Part shown: positions 31,938-39,715 of the stretch, piece by piece
Position numbering within the stretch: position 1 is the stretch's first letter
How the letters are laid out: each line of letters begins with the position of its first letter
IMG/VR virus record: IMGVR_UViG_3300035701_000060
Coordinates: 1 to 47,336 of that record
From: a virus
Strand: one strand, 5' to 3'
DNA: 47,336 bases
Notes under the pieces: model-generated
Told to the model about the DNA's origin: nothing
Seen by the model: the letters and a program-made list of their open reading frames with translations, nothing else
The model's database searches: none
Translations under genes and position numbers: made by a program

Positions 31938-32272
31938 TGACTTTTAATGTAGTTCCTTTAAATTCTGCCCCTAATCAATTGTTTAATATAACTATTCCTT
32001 TAGCCAACAAAAATTTAAGACTATCACTTAATGTAAGATATAATTCTGAAGCTGAGTATTGGACTTTAACTATAACTAATTCTGAAACAGGAATTATACT
32101 AATAGATTCTTTACCTTTAGTAACAGGAGAATATCCATCGGCTGATTTATTACAACAATTTGGGTACTTAAATCTAGGTAGTATGGGCGTAGTAAAAACT
32201 AAAGACATATTAACAGATAGACCTGATGATTCTAATCTTGGAACTGACTTCCTGTTACTGTGGGGTGATTAA
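31937..32272 (+). CDS. Baseplate plug-like protein
   Basis: 111 aa, all beta: IPLANKNLRLSLNVRYNSEA and YWTLTITNSETGIILIDSLP, then TDFLLLWGD at the end. The strand pattern and the order after a Dit-like gene match the baseplate plug of the cyanophage Pam3 type (DUF6983-like). The start overlaps the previous stop (TAATG). Confidence 0.7.
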   Translation: MTFNVVPLNSAPNQLFNITIPLANKNLRLSLNVRYNSEAEYWTLTITNSETGIILIDSLPLVTGEYPSADLLQQFGYLNLGSMGVVKTKDILTDRPDDSNLGTDFLLLWGD

Positions 32273-32275
32273 CCT

Positions 32276-33727
32276 ATGATAACTAACTGGAAAATTGCTG
32301 CTCAACAAGAAGCAGCTAAAAATCAAGTAGACCTAGATGTTGTATTATCTACAATTGAAGCAGAAACTAATGGAGTAAATAAATTAGGGGACAACGGTAA
32401 TGCTATGGGATATGGTCAAGTGTGGTCAAAATGGCACATGGCTCAATTTCAAGAAGCGGCTAGAGAACTTAATTTAGTATTGCCCACAACTTTTGAGGGT
32501 TTACAACAGTTTGTATTAGCTAATGATGAATTTTCAATGGCAGTCACTGTGAAAGTTATTAAAAAAGTTTGGACTTATACTCATAAAGATTGGTCTGCTT
32601 TTACTCATGCTTATGTAGGTCCTGCTATACCTGATAGTGATTTTTTAAGGAGAGAAAAAATATGGTTTAGATATCATAATAATAGTGCTGATAATAATTT
32701 AATATTGGAAAATAGAGGAGTTGCTAACAATAGTAATATACCCTCTTACAATTATGGCTTTGATGTTAATGCTCCTGCTATTAATTATCAAGTAAAATCA
32801 GGTTCTTTAGTAAAAACAGACTATCTTTACGGTAGAAGATATAGAGTTTTAGTAAGCCAATCGGGCCAAACAGCTTTAGATGTTTCTAATCTTCACGTTA
32901 CATTTGTTGTACAAAAAACTATGCTTATGCAACCTAATTACTCAGAGATTACTATTTATAATCTTAATGCTGAAACTGAGAATAGCATTATACAAGAAGG
33001 TTATAGAGTAGTAATAGAAGCAGGTTATGAGGGAGACCAATATGGTGTAATATTTGATGGTGATGTATTACAAGCTATTAGAGGCAAAGAAAATGGAAAT
33101 ACTTATACACTAACTTTAGTTTGTTTAGATTCTGATAGGTTTATGAACTTTGGTTTTGCTAATTTTACTATATTAAGAGGACAGACTTCTCGGGATATTT
33201 CATATAATATAATAAACAAAGCAAAAATTCCAAGTCAATTTGGCAGCATTTCTGAGAGCTTAAATAATACTAAATTGACTAGAGGTAAAGTAGTATTTGG
33301 GTTAGCTAAAGACTATTTAAGACAAATTGCACAAAGTCATAAAGCTACTTTTTATACCGAGGATGGAAAGGTTAATATTGTGACTGCTACAGACTTACCT
33401 AAAGAAGCAGCAATAGAATTATCTCCTAAGTCTGGTTTAATTGATATGCCTTCACAATATGAATATGGTGTACAAGCTAAATGCTTGTTAAATCCCAGGA
33501 TTCGCCCTAATACTTTTGTTCATATTGATAATAGTCTTATTAGGGCTAAAAGGGTGGAACTCAATCAAATAGTGAGGTCATTAGATGCAGATGGTATTTA
33601 TAGAGTAATGACCATAACTTACACTGGAGATAATAGAGGAAATGATTGGTATTGTGAATTTGAGGCAATAAATCAATCGGGCATATTACCTAATATGATT
33701 CAATACGCCACTATCAATCCTTGGTAA
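32276..33727 (+). CDS. Baseplate hub with N-terminal lytic transglycosylase-like domain
   Basis: 483 aa. Residues 1-130 are lysozyme-like: TIEAETNGVN with E30 as probable catalytic Glu, AMGYGQVW and WSAFTHAYVGP. Residues 190-480 resemble gp27-type hubs (DVSNLHVTFVVQKTMLMQPN, SEITIYNLNAET, GVIFDGDVLQAIRG). Hub and wall hydrolase in one chain let the tail open peptidoglycan during injection. The start at 32276 is four bases from the previous stop. Confidence 0.82.
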   Translation: MITNWKIAAQQEAAKNQVDLDVVLSTIEAETNGVNKLGDNGNAMGYGQVWSKWHMAQFQEAARELNLVLPTTFEGLQQFVLANDEFSMAVTVKVIKKVWTYTHKDWSAFTHAYVGPAIPDSDFLRREKIWFRYHNNSADNNLILENRGVANNSNIPSYNYGFDVNAPAINYQVKSGSLVKTDYLYGRRYRVLVSQSGQTALDVSNLHVTFVVQKTMLMQPNYSEITIYNLNAETENSIIQEGYRVVIEAGYEGDQYGVIFDGDVLQAIRGKENGNTYTLTLVCLDSDRFMNFGFANFTILRGQTSRDISYNIINKAKIPSQFGSISESLNNTKLTRGKVVFGLAKDYLRQIAQSHKATFYTEDGKVNIVTATDLPKEAAIELSPKSGLIDMPSQYEYGVQAKCLLNPRIRPNTFVHIDNSLIRAKRVELNQIVRSLDADGIYRVMTITYTGDNRGNDWYCEFEAINQSGILPNMIQYATINPW

Positions 33728-33780
33728 AAGTTCGAATAAAAATTTTTAAATTGCAAAAAATAATACTAGGAGGTAATAAA

Positions 33781-34275
33781 ATGTTTAAAATAATACCAAT
33801 CTTATTAATGTTAATATTTAGTAGTATTCCTGTAGATGCTGTTAAAACCCAACCTAGTTTTATTATTAAAAATTCACAAGTAGGTCAACTTTATAATGCT
33901 AAAGAAATAGTGAAGATGAGTTCTACTGGCATATATGCTTGCTTAGAAAATTATACTACTAGTTTTCAACAAGGTATGCCAACGGTAGGAACTTATTTCG
34001 TTATTGTGGACTTATCTTTATTAAACACTTCAGGAACTAATTATTATAGTAGTTTAGCTAATTTTACCCTTAAAGATGCTTTAGGGTATTCTTATTCTAC
34101 TTATTTAGCTTATCCTTATCAAAGAGGAGACCTTACAGGGTTTATAAAGCCAGCAGAAATGACCCGGGGTCAATTAGTATTTAAAGTTCCGGGAGACCAA
34201 TCACAATTTAAGCTTTATATTAAAAATAGTAAAATAAAAACTACAGGCTTTAAAATTACAATCAAGAGGTGGTAA
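33781..34275 (+). CDS. Secreted DUF4352-like protein
   Basis: 164 aa. MFKIIPILLMLIFSSIPVDA is a signal peptide with a likely cut after A20; there is no lipobox Cys. The mature part has GTYFVIVDLSLLNTSGTNYY, TLKDALGYSYSTY and KPAEMTRGQLVFKVPG, the pattern of DUF4352 Ig-like domains found in Gram-positive cell-surface proteins. AGGAGG precedes ATG 33781. A secreted protein is odd inside a baseplate operon: it may be a cargo gene acting on the host envelope, or a virion protein that has kept the leader. Confidence 0.75.
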   Translation: MFKIIPILLMLIFSSIPVDAVKTQPSFIIKNSQVGQLYNAKEIVKMSSTGIYACLENYTTSFQQGMPTVGTYFVIVDLSLLNTSGTNYYSSLANFTLKDALGYSYSTYLAYPYQRGDLTGFIKPAEMTRGQLVFKVPGDQSQFKLYIKNSKIKTTGFKITIKRW

Positions 34276-34276
34276 T

Positions 34277-34819
34277 ATGTCTAGAACAATAGGTGAGAGA
34301 ACTAATAATACTGATGAGTTTTATCGGAGAATGGGTGATAATTGGAACAATAACTTAAGAGTTGCTATTCCGGGCATTATTCAATCCTTTAATGCTATAG
34401 AACAAACAGTCACTGTGAAACCAGCATTAAGAGAGAAAATTCGTAATTTAGATTTATCTGAAGAATGGGTAGAATTACCTTTATTAGTAGATGTACCTAT
34501 AGTATTACCTAGAGCTGGTGGATTTATACTCACAATGCCTATACAACAAGGTGATGAATGCTTAATTATATTTGCAGATATGTGTATAGACGCTTGGTTT
34601 AGTAATAGTGGATTGCAAAATCAAATTGAAAAACGTAGACATGACTTATCTGATGCTTTTGCAGTTTTGGGAGCTTGGAGTCAACCTAGAGTGATAGAAA
34701 ATTACGCCATAGATGCTGTGCAATTAAGGACTGAAGATGGGACTGCTTATATACAACTTAAACATGACGAAATTGATTTAGTTGCCAGTGTTATAAAAAA
34801 GAATGGAACTCCACTTTAA
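34277..34819 (+). CDS. Baseplate spike protein (Gp138 N-terminal type)
   Basis: 180 aa. LRVAIPGIIQSFNAIEQTVT, then VKPALREK, LPLLVDVPIVLPRAGGFILT and QQGDECLIIFADMCIDAWF are hallmarks of the OB-fold domain of gp138/gpV spikes. The C-terminus is a short beta stretch without the usual metal-binding tip. The spike punctures the outer cell layer when the sheath contracts. Confidence 0.85.
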   Translation: MSRTIGERTNNTDEFYRRMGDNWNNNLRVAIPGIIQSFNAIEQTVTVKPALREKIRNLDLSEEWVELPLLVDVPIVLPRAGGFILTMPIQQGDECLIIFADMCIDAWFSNSGLQNQIEKRRHDLSDAFAVLGAWSQPRVIENYAIDAVQLRTEDGTAYIQLKHDEIDLVASVIKKNGTPL

Positions 34820-34832
34820 GGAGGTTAGTATT

Positions 34833-35186
34833 GTGAAATATAGAAGGTTAGAAAGCGGTGATTATACTTTTGGAAAAGGTAATCAAAATTTTTATAATGG
34901 TACAGTAGCTGTTAGCCAAGCTATAAAAACTAGACTATTGTTATTAAAAAATGAATGGTGGGAAGACACCGAAGATGGTTTAGATTTGTTTCAAAATATA
35001 TTAGGAAAGTATGCTACTGAAAGTAATTTACATTCAATAGATTTACTTATTCAAGACAGGATTATAACTACGCCTGATGTTATATCTATTGAAAATTTTA
35101 TAAGTAGTTATAATAATAGAATTTATACTGTTAATTGTATAGCAGTAACAAAATATGGAGATGCTAGTTTGGAGGTGACTTTTTAA
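34833..35186 (+). CDS. Baseplate wedge protein (gp25-like)
   Basis: 117 aa. AVSQAIKTRLLLLKNEWWED and a C-terminal LLIQDRIITTPDVISIENFI are family-typical of gp25/W-type wedge proteins. GTG 34833 has GGAGG eight bases upstream; an earlier in-frame ATG at 34803 lies within the spike gene and lacks a site. It overlaps the baseplate J start by one base (TAATG). Confidence 0.82.
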   Translation: MKYRRLESGDYTFGKGNQNFYNGTVAVSQAIKTRLLLLKNEWWEDTEDGLDLFQNILGKYATESNLHSIDLLIQDRIITTPDVISIENFISSYNNRIYTVNCIAVTKYGDASLEVTF

Positions 35187-36361
35187 TGGCTTATTTTTCA
35201 CCCTATATTGATAGTTCAGGATTACATATTCCCACATATATAGATATTAGAGACCAGCTTATTTTGGATGCTAAAAATACTTTTGGTGCTGATATTTACT
35301 TAGGAAATGACTCTCAAGACTATCAATGGATTGCAGTTATAGCTGAAAAAATTTATGACTCTTTTCAGTTAGCTCAAATGGTATATAATGACAAAAGTCC
35401 TATTAGCGCTATAGGTATTTCTTTAGATTCTTTAGTTAAATTAAATGGTATTACACGCAATAGTGCTATATACTCTACTTGTTTAGTAGTTGTTACGGGA
35501 GTTTCTGGCACAGTGATAACTAATGGAATAGTAGTTGATACCAGTAATACTAGTTGGAGTTTACCAGCTTCTGTTACCATTCCTATTGCTGGACATATAG
35601 AAGTTTTAGCTACTTGTCAAATAGAAGGTCCAATAGTAGCTAATATAGGGGATATCAATCAAATTGGTACTCCTACTTATGGCTGGACTAGTGTTATTAA
35701 TAATTCAGCAGCAACAATAGGTTCTTATACTGAGACTGATGCACAACTTAGAGCTAGACAAGCTGTTAGTACAGCTTTATCAAGTAGAAGTTTATTAGAA
35801 GCGACTAAAGGCGAAATAGCAGCAATAGATGCAGTTACAAGGTATCAAGTTTATGAAAATGACACCAATATAGTAGATGCTGATGGTTTACCAGCTCATT
35901 CTATTACCTGTGTGGTAGAAGGTGGAATAGCAGTAAATATAGCCCAAGCAATATTTGATAATAAGGGAATTGGATGCTATACTAATGGAACTACCACAGT
36001 GAATGTGACTGATGATTATGGTCAAGTAACCCCTATTAGATTTTCTATTCCCGACTATGTAGATATGGATATAGTAGTTAATGTAAAAGCTCTCTCGGGC
36101 TATACTAGTGAAATAACTGACTTAATAAAAGATAACTTAGCAGAGTATCTTGATGGTTTACAAATTGGGGAAGATGTAACTATTTCTTCTTTATGGGGTA
36201 TAGCTTTAACTGCAATGCCAGATTTAAAAACACCTTTATTTTCAGTTACTTCTTTAACAGCTGCTAGACATGGTGGAGTTCAAGGTACCGCAGATATTGT
36301 TATAGATTATGATGAAGTAACTAGAGGAAATATCTCTTACATCACAGTAAATGTAAGTTAG
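35186..36361 (+). CDS. Baseplate J-like protein
   Basis: 391 aa. IDIRDQLILDAKNTFGADIY, YDSFQLAQMVYNDKSPISAI, TDAQLRARQAVSTALSSRSL and DYVDMDIVVNVKALSGYTSE are clear baseplate J/gp47 features. It forms the wedges that link the hub to the fibres. GGAGGTG precedes ATG 35186. Confidence 0.92.
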   Translation: MAYFSPYIDSSGLHIPTYIDIRDQLILDAKNTFGADIYLGNDSQDYQWIAVIAEKIYDSFQLAQMVYNDKSPISAIGISLDSLVKLNGITRNSAIYSTCLVVVTGVSGTVITNGIVVDTSNTSWSLPASVTIPIAGHIEVLATCQIEGPIVANIGDINQIGTPTYGWTSVINNSAATIGSYTETDAQLRARQAVSTALSSRSLLEATKGEIAAIDAVTRYQVYENDTNIVDADGLPAHSITCVVEGGIAVNIAQAIFDNKGIGCYTNGTTTVNVTDDYGQVTPIRFSIPDYVDMDIVVNVKALSGYTSEITDLIKDNLAEYLDGLQIGEDVTISSLWGIALTAMPDLKTPLFSVTSLTAARHGGVQGTADIVIDYDEVTRGNISYITVNVS

Positions 36362-36370
36362 GAGGCAAAT

Positions 36371-36976
36371 ATGGCTGTACAAAATTACTTAGATTTAATT
36401 ACTTCAGAGCATAGAAATAGTTCTAATTTTATAGTTTGGCTAACAGATAATCTCAATATTGTGGATGAAATATATTTAGTAACTCAAGGATTAGACCAAG
36501 ATTTTGATTTAGATGTGGCTATAGGAGACCAATTAGATATTTTAGGCATTTTAGTAGGGGTTAGTAGAAATCTTAATTTTCAACCTATTGGCTATGACCC
36601 TGTTTTAGATGATGACTCTTTTAGATTCTTAATTAAAGCTAAAATTGCTAAAAATCATTGGGATGGTACTATTCCTGACTTATATGATGTTTGGAGCATT
36701 TCTTTCCCCGATACTCCTATAGCTATATTCGATTATCAAGATATGAGTTTTTTAATTTCTTTTATAAATCCAATAGACATTGTGGATTTAAAATTACAAT
36801 TAGTTACTAATGACTATATAATACCTAAACCAGAAGGGGTTCATATAAATTATCTTATAACTTATGACCCTCCTTTTACTATAGGTCAAAATTCATCTTC
36901 TGTTATTGATAATACGCATGGATTTAGTAGTTTAGCTCATCCAACTTATGGAGGAGAATTAGCAAAATATTATTAG
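36371..36976 (+). CDS. Baseplate protein (DUF2612-like, gpI role)
   Basis: 201 aa. IGDQLDILGILVGVSRNLNF and DDDSFRFLIKAKIAKNHWDG followed by IPDLYDVW are the conserved core of DUF2612, which occupies the gpI position after J and attaches fibres. AGGAGG precedes ATG 36371 by six bases. Confidence 0.88.
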   Translation: MAVQNYLDLITSEHRNSSNFIVWLTDNLNIVDEIYLVTQGLDQDFDLDVAIGDQLDILGILVGVSRNLNFQPIGYDPVLDDDSFRFLIKAKIAKNHWDGTIPDLYDVWSISFPDTPIAIFDYQDMSFLISFINPIDIVDLKLQLVTNDYIIPKPEGVHINYLITYDPPFTIGQNSSSVIDNTHGFSSLAHPTYGGELAKYY

Positions 36977-36992
36977 AAGAGGAGGAGAATAA

Positions 36993-37715
36993 ATGGGAGT
37001 TGCAAGATGGGATAATGCAGGAACAGAACCATCAGAAGGTAAAAAAACAGCAGGATGGCTTGAGGGAGAAAAACCCGCTGCAGATTGGTTTAACTGGTTA
37101 TTTAATCAGATATTTGCTAGAGGAATAACAAAATCAATATTTACTTCTACTGGTTCTTTTACAGTTCCGCTAACAGGTAAATATAAAGTCACTTGTGTAG
37201 GCGGAGGAGCCGGTAGTGATTATGCTAATGCTTCTGCAGGAGTATATGACTATCATATGGGCGGTGGCGGTGGAGCTGCTGTTATTAAATATTTAACCTT
37301 AACTAGAGGGGATGTATATACTGCAACAGTTGGAGCAGCAGGAGTTAAAGGAGTTCATAGTGGTCAAGCTGTTACAAATGGTGGAACTACTTCTTTCGGA
37401 GCATTAGTTAGTGCTAATGGTGGACAATATTCTGGAGTTGGTGGAGTAGCTAGTGGCGGAGATGTAAATATTAATGGTCAGAATGCTAATGGTGGTGGAA
37501 TGTATAGTTCTTATTCTATATATGTAAATAATGGTGGCGGTTCTCAATTCGGAGCCGGCGGTATAGGTGCTTGCCAATGTTTATATGGAGTAGGTCAAGG
37601 TAAAGTTGGTACAGGATTTGGTGCTGGAGCAGGAGGCTCAGCTGTAGCAGGAGCATCCTATCAAGACGGGCAAGATGGTACTAAAGGAATTTGTATTATA
37701 GAGTATATAGGATAG
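36993..37715 (+). CDS. Glycine-rich tail fibre protein
   Basis: 240 aa. The N-terminal part (KPAADWFNWLFNQIFARGIT) resembles fibre bases; from residue 50 onward there is a Gly-rich domain (CVGGGAGSD, MGGGGGAA, FGAGAGGSAVAGA) ending in GTKGICIIEYIG, the usual end of such adhesin domains. It is likely a receptor-binding tip. GGAGGAG precedes ATG 36993. Confidence 0.8.
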   Translation: MGVARWDNAGTEPSEGKKTAGWLEGEKPAADWFNWLFNQIFARGITKSIFTSTGSFTVPLTGKYKVTCVGGGAGSDYANASAGVYDYHMGGGGGAAVIKYLTLTRGDVYTATVGAAGVKGVHSGQAVTNGGTTSFGALVSANGGQYSGVGGVASGGDVNINGQNANGGGMYSSYSIYVNNGGGSQFGAGGIGACQCLYGVGQGKVGTGFGAGAGGSAVAGASYQDGQDGTKGICIIEYIG

Positions 37716-37727
37716 GAGGTGAAATTT

Positions 37728-37982
37728 ATGAAATTTGCTAGAGTAATAGACACTCAAATAATTGAGATAATTGATTTTAATCCTCAGGGTAGATATACAC
37801 CAGAAGTAGAAGCTCAATTTATTGAGTGTCCTGAAGGAATAGATTCTAGTTGGATTTATGAGAATGGAGAGTTTAAGCAAATTGAAAAATCCATTAACCC
37901 TATTATACCCTTAGACAAAACTCCTTTTGATTTATTAGAAGAAAGAGTTGCTAGGCTTGAGCAGATAGTAGGTGGTCAATAA
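37728..37982 (+). CDS. Small fibre-associated protein
   Basis: 84 aa: KFARVIDTQIIEIIDFNPQG, then FIECPEGIDSSWIYENGEFK and a C-terminal helix LLEERVARLEQIVGG. The pattern resembles short tail-fibre assembly or attachment proteins. ATG 37728 has AGGAGGTGA upstream; its stop overlaps the next start. Confidence 0.65.
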   Translation: MKFARVIDTQIIEIIDFNPQGRYTPEVEAQFIECPEGIDSSWIYENGEFKQIEKSINPIIPLDKTPFDLLEERVARLEQIVGGQ

Positions 37983-38710
37983 TGGCTACAACAGATATAC
38001 AAATTGTGACTAATATCCTTAATGAAGACCGGTCTTTTGAGAAAATATTTGAGGGTAATATATTTGATGGAGATAATGTTAGTACTTATTTAGATATTAC
38101 TTTTCCTGAAATATTTGGTCCTTATTTAAAAAAGATAGAATTTGCTATGGAAGACGGGACTGAGAAAACTTATGAATTAACTCCTGATTTAAATCAACAA
38201 TTTTTGTTATATAACGAGTTAATGATTGAAGGAGTTTTGATTTATCAAATTATTGCTTATAAACAAGTAGGGCCTGACTCAATACCAGTAGCAAAATGGG
38301 GCAATATTGAATTAAAAATTTCTCATTCGCTTAATGTGTCACAAAATACTGCTCAAGCTCACCCTGATATTTTAGCTCAGCATACTATCGAGTTATTAGA
38401 CCACGAACAACGAATAACAGATTTAGAAGCAGAAACATCAAGTAGAAGAACTTTAGTAATTATAACTGGCGACATATTAGCTAACACGGTAATTGATTTA
38501 GATGTGGATTCGGGGATTGATTATACAGTAACGGGTGTCGAGGCTTATTTGGGCGAAGATGAAGATGAATTTTATGATGCTGATGATAAGTTAGTCAAAT
38601 TAAATGGAATAGAATTAGAAAAAGGCGATGAAGTTATTTATGATACAGCTACTTCTTTTCATTTAGATTATTTACTGAATAATGGAGATAAAATTATCAT
38701 AAATTCTTAG
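37982..38710 (+). CDS. Tail fibre/baseplate protein (BppU-like N-terminus)
   Basis: 242 aa. The N-terminal 120 residues are an Ig-like beta domain typical of upper-baseplate or fibre proteins (LDITFPEIFGPYLKKIEFAM); a helix LAQHTIELLDHEQRITDLEA follows. The C-terminal 80 residues, with KLVKLNGIELEKGDEVIYDT then FHLDYLLNNGDKIII, resemble the end of the next protein (38812). Confidence 0.68.
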   Translation: MATTDIQIVTNILNEDRSFEKIFEGNIFDGDNVSTYLDITFPEIFGPYLKKIEFAMEDGTEKTYELTPDLNQQFLLYNELMIEGVLIYQIIAYKQVGPDSIPVAKWGNIELKISHSLNVSQNTAQAHPDILAQHTIELLDHEQRITDLEAETSSRRTLVIITGDILANTVIDLDVDSGIDYTVTGVEAYLGEDEDEFYDADDKLVKLNGIELEKGDEVIYDTATSFHLDYLLNNGDKIIINS

Positions 38711-38811
38711 GAATTTTAGACTTGAGGAGGTGATGAATACTCTTTAGGGGAAAAGCAATAAACACTAATAATAGAAATGTTATAGTGAAAATTTTAAGGA
38801 GGTGGTTTTAA

Positions 38812-39690
38812 ATGGCTAGAGGAGTAAATGAAGGTCAGATTGCGTTAAGAAAAGGTGGTAACTATACACTTTTAAGTGATTTTTTAAGTAGAAGACTTGT
38901 AGAACCTTTACCTTTCGTAGTAACGCAAGTATTAACGATGGCAGGAGTAAATGTAAAGTTAATACCAGCAGCAATATTAGCGGGCAATATCGCTAAAGGA
39001 ACAACAACTGTTTATTCAGGTGGTGTAGTGGCAGCTGCTCTTGCGGGAGCAGTTGGAACAGGAGCTACAACTAAAATTACAGATACAGCTGGGCAGGTTC
39101 TTAATTTAGTTTCTCTTAGAGATTCTACTACAAAAGACCCTATTCTAGTTGGTGGCAAGGTAGTTTACGGATTAATTCAGTGTGCTAGTACTGTAACAGA
39201 CGGAGATGCAATTGGAGCGGCAGAAAGCGAAAATTTACAAATATCTTTTGTTTATATCGCTGCTGATGATACTCTAACTCTAACCGTAGTTACGGCTACT
39301 GCCGAATTTAATGTTACAAAAATGGTTACAGAGAGAAATATTCCTACTATTTCGCTTAAAAACGGTTTAGTAAGTCCTGATGTAATTGCTCCAGTAACTA
39401 CTACTACTAATGTAGCAAAACTTAAAGTAACTACTGCGTTTAGTGCTAATTCAGTTATTACACTTTCGACTGGTGCAGGAGACCCTGATGGTGCTTCTAC
39501 AGTTACAGGCGAGGCAGTTACACTTCCAGCTTCAGCCGAACTTTTCAATGCCGAAAATAAGTTAAGAGTTAGACTTGGCGGTATTCAACAGGACAAAGGT
39601 ACTGATGTAATTTGGGATAGCACAACCACATTACACTTTGCAAATCCTCTAGATATAGACGACACGATAGAAGTCGAAAGAGAAGTATAA
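38812..39690 (+). CDS. Virion protein with shared C-terminal domain
   Basis: 292 aa. Its first 190 residues are beta-rich with NEGQIALRKGGNYTLLSDFL and a Gly/Ala-rich centre. The C-terminus (NKLRVRLGGIQQDKGTDVIW, then LHFANPLDIDDTIEVE) repeats the layout of the preceding protein. A structural or fibre-linked protein is likely. AAGGAGGTGG precedes ATG 38812. The 101 bp before it hold a second AGGAGGTG and a 4-codon frame, but no gene. Confidence 0.62.
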   Translation: MARGVNEGQIALRKGGNYTLLSDFLSRRLVEPLPFVVTQVLTMAGVNVKLIPAAILAGNIAKGTTTVYSGGVVAAALAGAVGTGATTKITDTAGQVLNLVSLRDSTTKDPILVGGKVVYGLIQCASTVTDGDAIGAAESENLQISFVYIAADDTLTLTVVTATAEFNVTKMVTERNIPTISLKNGLVSPDVIAPVTTTTNVAKLKVTTAFSANSVITLSTGAGDPDGASTVTGEAVTLPASAELFNAENKLRVRLGGIQQDKGTDVIWDSTTTLHFANPLDIDDTIEVEREV

Positions 39691-39715
39691 GTATATCAAT
39701 AAAGGAGAATAATTC

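Noticed and set aside
38711-38811. Short frame after AGGAGGTG at 38738 (ATG AAT ACT CTT TAG)
   Set aside because: Four codons only; likely a leftover ribosome binding site. No other coding signal in these 101 bases.
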